Assembly (NCBI GenBank): GCA_934569045.1
Contig: CAKTJX010000047.1
Coordinates: forward strand, 1-11,402
Direction: 5' to 3'
Source: an uncultured Oscillospiraceae bacterium
GTDB lineage: Bacteria; Bacillota; Clostridia; Oscillospirales; Oscillospiraceae
DNA: 11,402 bases
Shown here: positions 6,862 to 11,402 of the stretch, piece after piece
Numbering within the stretch: the first letter of the stretch is position 1
Layout of the letters: each line of letters begins with the position of its first letter
The notes under the pieces: generated by a model
Told to the model about the DNA's origin: nothing
Seen by the model: the letters and a program-made list of their open reading frames with translations, nothing else
Databases searched by the model: none
Translations under genes and position numbers: made by a program

Positions 6862-7946
6862 TGAAACTGCTCCGCCAATTCCTCAAAGAAATCGGCGCCT
6901 TTCAGAAGGATTTCCTCGTTGAAATTGAAGGTATCGGAGTGGAGGGCGGCGGTGTCGCCAACGCCCAGGAAGAAGAACATCCCCGGCAGGGACCGCTGAT
7001 ACCAGGAGAAGTCCTCCGCGGTCATGGTGGGCCCGTCCAGCTCGAAGAAGCCCACGGCCTTCTGCACCCGGTTGTGCAGATCCGGCGGGTTCATGACGGC
7101 GGGGTAGCCCTCCGTCATGTAGACGTTGACGGTACAGCCGTAGCTGCGCTCAATATCCTTGGCAATGGACACGATGCCCGCCCGGATGGAATAGAACACC
7201 TCGTCCTGGAAGGCCCGCAGAGAGCCCTCCATGTGGGTGTGATCCGACAGGGCGTTGCACACCGTGCCGCTTTCAAACTTGCCGAATTTCAGCAGCCGGA
7301 AAATATGCTTGGGCAGGGCTCCCTCCAGCTTCATCACCCGCTGGTAGAAATCCACCCCGGCGGCCAGGGCATCGATGCCCTCCTGGGCCTTGGCGATGTG
7401 GGCGGTTTTGCCGTAAACATCCACCCGAACCTCGCAGGAGCGGGCCATCATCTCGTTTTTCCGGCTGGCGATCATGCCCTCCGGCAGCTGGGGCCACAGG
7501 TGCAGGCCGAAAATCGCCTGAACCTTGTAGGAGCGGAATACCCCGGTGGCGCACAGATCCTTGGCTCCGCCGGTGGTCTCCTCGGCGGGCTGGAACACCA
7601 GCAGCACATTGTGGGGCAGGTGCTTCTTATCGCTGAGGCGGCGGGCCAGCTCCAGCAGGATGGCCATGTGGCCGTCATGGCCGCAGGCGTGCATGCAGCC
7701 CTCGTGGGTGGAGCGGTAGTCCACTTTATTGCGCTCCTGGATGGGCAGGGCGTCCGCGTCCGCCCGGAAGGCGATGGCCTCCTTCTGTCCAAAATCGAAG
7801 AAGGCGCACAGGGAGCTCTCCATGGGGGAGAACACCTTGCAGTTCAGCTTTTCCAGGGATGCGCGCAGGTAGGCCATGGTCTGGGGCAGCTGCCGGTCCA
7901 GCTCCGGAATCCGGTGCAGGGCGCGGCGGTCATCGATCAATTGCAT
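6858..7946 (-). CDS. dapL: N-acetyldiaminopimelate deacetylase (M20 family)
   Basis: Removes acetate from N-acetyl-LL-diaminopimelate to give LL-diaminopimelate. It has 362 residues of the M20D amidohydrolase fold, close to the B. subtilis enzyme in length. Metal-site features: RADADALPIQE (61-71), HACGHDGHM (86-94, Cys88, His90), QPAEE (119-123, catalytic Glu122/Glu123), GLHLWP (147-152, His149) and LHSDTFNFNE (335-344, His336). The start at 7946 has GGAGG 9 bases upstream and a consensus promoter at 7976-8004. The stop overlaps the patA start. Other M20D hydrolases act on indole-3-acetyl or hippuryl conjugates; the flanking patA and divergent dapH make the diaminopimelate role the best reading. 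The symbol follows the B. subtilis acetyl-branch usage, not the diaminopimelate aminotransferase also named DapL. Confidence 0.88.
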   Translation of the reverse strand: MQLIDDRRALHRIPELDRQLPQTMAYLRASLEKLNCKVFSPMESSLCAFFDFGQKEAIAFRADADALPIQERNKVDYRSTHEGCMHACGHDGHMAILLELARRLSDKKHLPHNVLLVFQPAEETTGGAKDLCATGVFRSYKVQAIFGLHLWPQLPEGMIASRKNEMMARSCEVRVDVYGKTAHIAKAQEGIDALAAGVDFYQRVMKLEGALPKHIFRLLKFGKFESGTVCNALSDHTHMEGSLRAFQDEVFYSIRAGIVSIAKDIERSYGCTVNVYMTEGYPAVMNPPDLHNRVQKAVGFFELDGPTMTAEDFSWYQRSLPGMFFFLGVGDTAALHSDTFNFNEEILLKGADFFEELAEQFQ

Positions 7947-7975
7947 AAAGATACGCCTCCGGGAATTTTTCTTTC

Positions 7976-8004
7976 ATTATATGCCCTTTCCCCGGCAGTG
8001 TCAA
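7976..8004 (-). promoter_or_regulatory. Consensus sigma-A promoter for dapL-patA
   Basis: On the minus strand, TTGACA (8004-7999), a 17-base spacer and TATAAT (7981-7976) are both perfect. The predicted leader is only about 25 bases, so there is no room for a lysine riboswitch or T-box. Confidence 0.9.
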
Positions 8005-8011
8005 TTTCCCC

Positions 8012-8040
8012 TTGTACTTTTTCCGAAAAAGTGATACCAT
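8012..8040 (+). promoter_or_regulatory. Probable extended -10 promoter for dapH
   Basis: TTGTAC (8012-8017), a 17-base spacer and TACCAT (8035-8040), with TG one base before the -10 (TGATACCAT). The boxes are weak (3/6 and 4/6), but the extended TG and correct spacing support it. It lies 28 bases before the dapH start and back to back with the strong dapL promoter. Confidence 0.6.
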
Positions 8041-8067
8041 GAAGAAAATAAAAAGGAGAGATGCCCC

Positions 8068-8763
8068 ATGATGAACGCAGAAGAAATCATTGCCTATATC
8101 CGTGACGCGGAGAAGAAAACCCCCGTCAAGGTCTATGTCTGGGAAAAGGAGCCGGTGACTTTCCCCAACTGCCGGGAGTTCCCCGCCGGGGAGAACTGCA
8201 AGATCGTCTTCGGCGACTGGAAGGACGTGGGCCCCGTGCTGAAAGCCCACGAATTCGAACATCTGGAAATCGAAAACGACTGCCGCAATTCCGCCATCCC
8301 CATGCTGGACCTGAAGGACATCCCCGCCCGCATCGAGCCGGGTGCCATCATCCGGGAGCAGGTGACCATTGAGAAGAACGCCGTCATTATGATGGGGGCC
8401 ATTCTGAACATCGGTGCTGTGGTAGGCGAGGGCACCATGATCGATATGGGCGCGGTGCTGGGCGGCCGGGCCACTGTAGGCAGGCACTGCCATGTGGGCG
8501 CGGGCGCGGTGCTGGCCGGTGTGGTGGAGCCCGCCTCCGCAACGCCCGTCATTGTGGAGGACAATGTGCTCATCGGCGCCAACGCCGTGGTCATCGAGGG
8601 CTGCCGCATCGGCCATGACGCGGTGGTTGCCGCCGGGGCCGTGGTGGTAGAGGACGTGGCCCCCAACACAGTGGTTGCCGGATGCCCCGCCAGGGTTATC
8701 AAGGTCAAGGATGACAAGACGGCATCCAAGACCGCTTTGGTGGATGCCCTGCGGACGCTGTAA
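8068..8763 (+). CDS. dapH: 2,3,4,5-tetrahydropyridine-2,6-dicarboxylate N-acetyltransferase
   Basis: Acetylates tetrahydrodipicolinate using acetyl-CoA, opening the acetyl branch of diaminopimelate synthesis. The 231 residues are near the B. subtilis DapH length (236). An N-terminal helical domain ([20 protein letters not shown]) precedes [25 protein letters not shown] (residues 69-93), which closely follows DapH. A left-handed beta-helix of hexapeptide repeats then runs to about 212 ([51 protein letters not shown]). GGAG at 8055-8058 is 9 bases before the first ATG; a second ATG directly follows at 8071, and either could start translation. It is divergent from dapL, and its stop is followed at once by a structured 3' region. 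Confidence 0.95.
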   Translation: MMNAEEIIAYIRDAEKKTPVKVYVWEKEPVTFPNCREFPAGENCKIVFGDWKDVGPVLKAHEFEHLEIENDCRNSAIPMLDLKDIPARIEPGAIIREQVTIEKNAVIMMGAILNIGAVVGEGTMIDMGAVLGGRATVGRHCHVGAGAVLAGVVEPASATPVIVEDNVLIGANAVVIEGCRIGHDAVVAAGAVVVEDVAPNTVVAGCPARVIKVKDDKTASKTALVDALRTL

Positions 8764-8870
8764 GGGGCCGCGGCCCCGATGAAATCCAGCCGTTGGCTGG
8801 GGGAAATCGCCCTGACGGGCGGGTGTGGTGTCCCTGCGGGACGAATGAAAAATGCCCCTGCCGCAGGGCA
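8764..8870 (+). other. Structured 3' region of dapH: five consecutive small hairpins
   Basis: Directly after the dapH stop come a 14-base self-complementary block GGGGCCGCGGCCCC (8764-8777) and four hairpins. These are CCAGCC/GGCTGG (8786-8791/8795-8800), CGCCC/GGGCG (8808-8812/8817-8821), GTCCC/GGGAC (8830-8834/8838-8842), and TGCCCCTG/CAGGGCA (8853-8860/8864-8870, one bulge). All have 3-4 base loops and are joined by purine-rich linkers (GATGAAAT, GGGAAAT, GAATGAAAAA). There is no convincing ORF. It matches no riboswitch or RNA family I can recognise. It could be a mosaic repeat, part of the dapH 3' UTR, or a small RNA. Confidence 0.55.
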
Positions 8871-8912
8871 GAGGCGTTGACAAAAAGAAAAGTTTAGTGA
8901 AATACGCGTAAA

Positions 8913-8955
8913 TGGGGCAGACCACGCAAAAATGCGGGTCTGCCCCAGCTTTTTT
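8913..8955 (+). terminator. Rho-independent terminator between convergent dapH and the XRE regulator
   Basis: TGGGGCAGACC (8913-8923) pairs with GGTCTGCCCCA (8937-8947), with an inner CGC/GCG and A-rich loop, followed by GCTTTTTT on the plus strand. It ends at the stop codon of the minus-strand regulator. The reverse direction has only a weak U-run (TTTACG), so it may act mainly for dapH. Confidence 0.88.
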
Positions 8956-9469
8956 ATTTCGTTTTTCCCTTCCGCGCCTCATAGGCCTGCCGGTCGATGG
9001 CGCCGCTGAGGAGCATTTTTTCAGACCAGAGCTGGAGCGTTTCCACGGTGACGGAGATGCGCTCCAGCTCCTGCTGGATGGCGATGAAGTCGTCCAGCTC
9101 CGCGTTGTCCACCTCGCCGTCAGCGGTGATCTCAATGAGCCGCTCCTGCTTCTTGTTTACGGCGTTGAGAGAGGCCAGCATTTCCAGGACGATGGCGGAG
9201 AGCTCCTTGGTCTGAATTTCCGGCACATACTCTTTGCCAATGGGGCAGAGGTTGGAGCAGTAGTAATTGCACAGGCTGGGATTGCCGTATTTCTGGGCCA
9301 TGGTCAGCACCTCCTCCGGGTAGGGGGCGCACTTGCCGCTCTCGATTTTTTCGATGCGCTCGGGGCTGACGGTTTCCAGTTTTTCCGCCGCCTTCTCCCG
9401 GGACAGGCCCAGCTCCTCCCGGAGCAGCTGGAATTGATTCTTGTTCTGCCGGACAGACGCTCTTCCCAT
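8954..9469 (-). CDS. XRE-family helix-turn-helix protein with a four-cysteine region
   Basis: A 171-residue cytoplasmic protein, probably a DNA-binding regulator. Residues 13-48 form a Cro/C1-type helix-turn-helix (FQLLREELGLSREKAAEKL, then SPERIEKIESGK, ending in the characteristic IESG). Cys47 follows, then Cys67, Cys71 and Cys75 in LCNYYCSNLCPIGKEY, a C-x3-C-x3-C cluster that could bind zinc or an iron-sulfur cluster. The C-terminal half (about 85-150) is charged and helical, suggesting a coiled coil or dimer region. Start: an in-frame GTG at 9484 would add 5 residues, but GGAGGAG at 9476-9482 sits 6 bases before the ATG at 9469, so the ATG is chosen. Its target is unknown; the divergent NAD-salvage genes are one candidate. 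It ends at the shared terminator with dapH. Confidence 0.85.
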   Translation of the reverse strand: MGRASVRQNKNQFQLLREELGLSREKAAEKLETVSPERIEKIESGKCAPYPEEVLTMAQKYGNPSLCNYYCSNLCPIGKEYVPEIQTKELSAIVLEMLASLNAVNKKQERLIEITADGEVDNAELDDFIAIQQELERISVTVETLQLWSEKMLLSGAIDRQAYEARKGKTK

Positions 9470-9534
9470 GGCGTACTCCTCCACTACTCATGCGAATCTA
9501 TGGATATTCTGGGGAATTTAAAACCTTTGAGTCT

Positions 9535-9582
9535 CGTAGGGGCGGCTGCCATATTGCTCTTGACATAATAGCCGCCCCTACG
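9535..9582. repeat. Hairpin element with 13-bp stem in the regulator leader
   Basis: CGTAGGGGCGGCT (9535-9547) and AGCCGCCCCTACG (9570-9582) are perfect inverted arms around a 22-base loop that includes TTGACATAAT. It falls in the 137-base leader between the predicted regulator promoter (9613-9618) and its start at 9469. Neither side carries a clear U-run, so it is not a standard terminator. The GC-rich arms and AT-rich loop look like a dispersed palindromic repeat. Confidence 0.7.
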
Positions 9583-9612
9583 GGCCTTTGTTTCTTGATT
9601 CGTATTTTGGAC

Positions 9613-9641
9613 ATTATAGCATGTAAGCGCAAAAAAGTACA
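9613..9641 (-). promoter_or_regulatory. Probable extended -10 promoter for the XRE regulator
   Basis: On the minus strand, TGCTATAATG gives a perfect TATAAT (9618-9613) with the TG extension at 9621-9620. The -35 region TGTACT (9641-9636) at 17 bases is a poor match (3/6). It is the only good -10 upstream of the regulator start. Confidence 0.6.
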
Positions 9642-9658
9642 GAGTGCATGGATTTTAT

Positions 9659-9687
9659 TTGACGCGGGCCATCGGTTCTGGTAGAAT
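9659..9687 (+). promoter_or_regulatory. Promoter for the nadM-pncB operon
   Basis: TTGACG (9659-9664), a 17-base spacer and TAGAAT (9682-9687), with TGG before the -10 (extended -10). Each box matches consensus at 5 of 6. It lies 26 bases before the start codon at 9714. Confidence 0.8.
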
Positions 9688-9713
9688 GGACGGGAGAATT
9701 GGAGGCGACACGG

Positions 9714-10265
9714 ATGGAAAAACCCTTCTCCCTGGGCATTCTGGTGGGCCGGTTTCAGACCCCCCACTCAGGCCATGAGCAGATGATTGAGACCGCCGCG
9801 GCCCTGTGCGACCGGGTGGGCATCTTTGTCGGCTCCTCCCAGGAGTCCGGCACGGCCAAGAACCCCTTTCCCTATGCGCTGCGGCGGCAGATGCTGACGA
9901 ATCTCTTTGGAGATCGGGTGGAAATCTACCCCCTGCCGGACATCGGCGTGGGCAATGTGGCTGCCTGGGGGGACTATGTTCTGGAGAACGTCCGGGCCCG
10001 CTTTGGCCGCCTCCCGGATCTGCTGGTCTCCGGCAAGGAGGCCCGGCGGCTGGATTGGTTTGACAGCGTGGCGGGGGTCCGCATCGCGGAGCTTTACATT
10101 CCAAAGACCATCGACGTTTCCGCCTCCCAGATGCGCGCGCTGTTGCTGCGGGATGACCGGGCCCAGTGGGAACGTTACGTAAATCCAAAAATCCACAGCC
10201 TGTATCCTATGCTGCGGCAGCTTATGCTCTCCGCCCAGGACCGGCAGGACACCCAAAGTATCTAA
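9714..10265 (+). CDS. NadM/NadR-type nicotinamide/nicotinate mononucleotide adenylyltransferase
   Basis: Probably adenylates a pyridine mononucleotide with ATP. The 183 residues form a single Rossmann-like nucleotidyltransferase domain: LGILVGRFQTPHSGH (7-21) holds the GRFQxxHxGH ATP-binding motif, and VSASQMR (135-141) is the C-terminal ISxTxxR-type motif. There is no NadR helix-turn-helix or ribosylnicotinamide kinase domain, and the length fits a stand-alone NadM-like enzyme. An in-frame TTG at 9699 would add 5 residues, but GGAGG at 9701-9705 lies 8 bases before the ATG at 9714, which I take as the start. pncB follows after 12 bases, so nicotinate mononucleotide is a likely substrate; nicotinamide mononucleotide is also possible. 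Confidence 0.88.
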   Translation: MEKPFSLGILVGRFQTPHSGHEQMIETAAALCDRVGIFVGSSQESGTAKNPFPYALRRQMLTNLFGDRVEIYPLPDIGVGNVAAWGDYVLENVRARFGRLPDLLVSGKEARRLDWFDSVAGVRIAELYIPKTIDVSASQMRALLLRDDRAQWERYVNPKIHSLYPMLRQLMLSAQDRQDTQSI

Positions 10266-10277
10266 GGACGTGAAAAA

Positions 10278-11402
10278 ATGAAACTGGAACCCATTGTGAA
10301 CTCCCTGCTGGACACGGATCTTTACAAGTTCAACATGGATCAGGTGATTTTCCACAAGCACACGGATCTGAATGGCGAGTATTACTTCAAATGCCGCAAT
10401 GAGAATACCGTCTTCACCCCGGAAATGCTCCAGGAGATCAATGCCCAGATTGACCACCTTTGCTCCCTGCGCTTTACCAAGCCGGAGCTGAACTATCTGC
10501 GCTCCATCCGCTTTATCAAAAGCGACTATGTGGAATTCCTGCGGCTGTGGCATCCCATCCGGGAGTATGTCCACACGGATCTGTCCCCCAAGGGGGAGCT
10601 GATCCTGACGGTGAAGGGCCCCATGTTCTCCGCCATGCAGTTTGAAATCTACCTGCTGGAGATTGTCAACGAGGTCTATTTCCGCATGCACTACGACTAT
10701 GCCGTCCTGGAGGCCTCCGCCCGGCAGCGGCTGGAGCAGAAGATTCAGGACTTCAATTCCGGTAAGTTTACCTTCACCTTTGCCGAGTTCGGCTGCCGCC
10801 GCCGCCTGTCCCGCCAGTGGCAGGACGAGGTGGTCCGCAGACTCTCCCGGGAGACGAAGAACTGCGCCGGCACCTCCAACGTGTATCTCGCCTGGAAGTA
10901 CAACCTGACCCCCATCGGCACCTATGCCCATGAGTTCGTCCAGATGTACCAGGGCATCGACTCCATCCCCCTGGCCTATACCAACCACTACGCCATGGCG
11001 GACTGGTACGATGAGTACCGGGGCGACAACGGCACGGCCCTGACAGATACCATCACCACGGACCTGTTCCTCTACGATTTTGACCGCTCCATGGTCAATA
11101 ACTATTCCGGCGTCCGCCATGACAGCGGCGACCCCTACGAATGGGGCGAGAAGATGATCCGCCATTTCCAGAAGTACGGCGTAGACCCCCGGACCAAGGT
11201 CCTGCTGTTCAGCGACAGCCTGGACTTTGACCACGCCCAGCGGCTCTATGACTACTTCCGGGAGAAGACCCGGGTCTCCTTCGGCATCGGCACCTTCGTC
11301 ACCAATGACACCTGTGAGGGGGCATTGAACATCGTCATCAAGCTCCAGTACGTCAACGGCCGCCCGGTGGCCAAGCTCTCCGATGCCCCCGGCAAGGAAA
11401 TG
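10278..11402 (+). CDS. pncB: Nicotinate phosphoribosyltransferase (partial, C-terminus cut by window edge)
   Basis: Converts nicotinate and phosphoribosyl pyrophosphate to nicotinate mononucleotide with ATP hydrolysis, the entry step of Preiss-Handler NAD salvage. The 375 residues visible follow E. coli PncB (400 residues) throughout: NSLLDTDLYKFNMDQ (8-22), FAEFGCRRRLSRQ (168-180), GTSNVYLAWKYNLTPIGT, the phosphorylatable catalytic histidine in TYAHEF (His218), GVRHDSGDPYEWGEK (278-292), LLFSDSLD (309-316), SFGIGT (334-339) and PVAKLSDAPGK (363-373). About 25 residues should remain beyond the edge. AAGGA at 10264-10268 is 9 bases before the ATG. It forms an operon with the adenylyltransferase gene 12 bases upstream. 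Confidence 0.96.
   Translation, partial: MKLEPIVNSLLDTDLYKFNMDQVIFHKHTDLNGEYYFKCRNENTVFTPEMLQEINAQIDHLCSLRFTKPELNYLRSIRFIKSDYVEFLRLWHPIREYVHTDLSPKGELILTVKGPMFSAMQFEIYLLEIVNEVYFRMHYDYAVLEASARQRLEQKIQDFNSGKFTFTFAEFGCRRRLSRQWQDEVVRRLSRETKNCAGTSNVYLAWKYNLTPIGTYAHEFVQMYQGIDSIPLAYTNHYAMADWYDEYRGDNGTALTDTITTDLFLYDFDRSMVNNYSGVRHDSGDPYEWGEKMIRHFQKYGVDPRTKVLLFSDSLDFDHAQRLYDYFREKTRVSFGIGTFVTNDTCEGALNIVIKLQYVNGRPVAKLSDAPGKEM

Noticed and set aside
6861..8042. A 393-codon open frame on the plus strand opposite dapL
   Set aside because: Antisense to a well-supported M20 deacetylase and lacking any recognised motif; produced by high GC at third codon positions.
7947..8067. Possible lysine riboswitch between dapL and dapH
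   Set aside because: Predicted leaders on both sides are only about 20-25 bases, and no riboswitch core is present.
9768..11234. A 488-codon open frame on the minus strand opposite nadM-pncB
   Set aside because: The plus strand encodes two clearly recognised enzymes with ribosome binding sites. The minus frame is a compositional shadow rich in Gly, Val, Leu and His with no recognisable domain.

Overview
The window looks like chromosomal DNA from a GC-rich member of the Clostridia, plausibly an Oscillospirales gut bacterium. This is inference from four things: strong GGAGG ribosome binding sites, a Bacillota-style lipoprotein signal, the N-acetyl branch of diaminopimelate synthesis, and AzlCD. 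No phage, transposase, CRISPR array or RNA gene is visible. Most of the sequence is ordinary housekeeping and transport coding.

Layout. Bases 1-685 (minus) hold the N-terminal 228 residues of a lipoprotein solute-binding protein of the iron(III)/AfuA-like type, running off the left edge. A 411-base gap with divergent consensus promoters separates it from azlC-azlD (plus, 1097-2085), a branched-chain amino acid exporter. Convergent to azlCD is a long minus-strand series: dapL-patA (7946 to 5734), a 93-base palindrome, then tatD, a class I/II aminotransferase and a Wzx-like flippase (5608 to 2125), with ATGA overlaps at two junctions. Divergent from dapL is dapH (plus, 8068-8763). A structured 3' region and a terminator follow, shared with a convergent XRE-type regulator (minus, 9469-8954). 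Divergent from the regulator is a nadM-like adenylyltransferase followed by pncB (plus, 9714 to the right edge).

How the genes work together. DapH, PatA and DapL are the three successive acetyl-branch enzymes that turn tetrahydrodipicolinate into LL-diaminopimelate for lysine and peptidoglycan. They sit as two divergent units on one 121-base promoter region. PncB and the adenylyltransferase plausibly form a two-step nicotinate-to-dinucleotide salvage operon. AzlC and AzlD form one two-subunit exporter.

The least ordinary content is non-coding. A 93-base near-perfect palindrome at 5638-5730 has a shorter, degenerate relative at about 1000-1078 in the azlCD leader. A 13-bp-stem hairpin (9535-9582) lies in the leader of the regulator gene. 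A string of five small hairpins fills the dapH 3' region (8764-8870). These are the best candidates for uncatalogued elements; the protein-coding genes do not show a new system.
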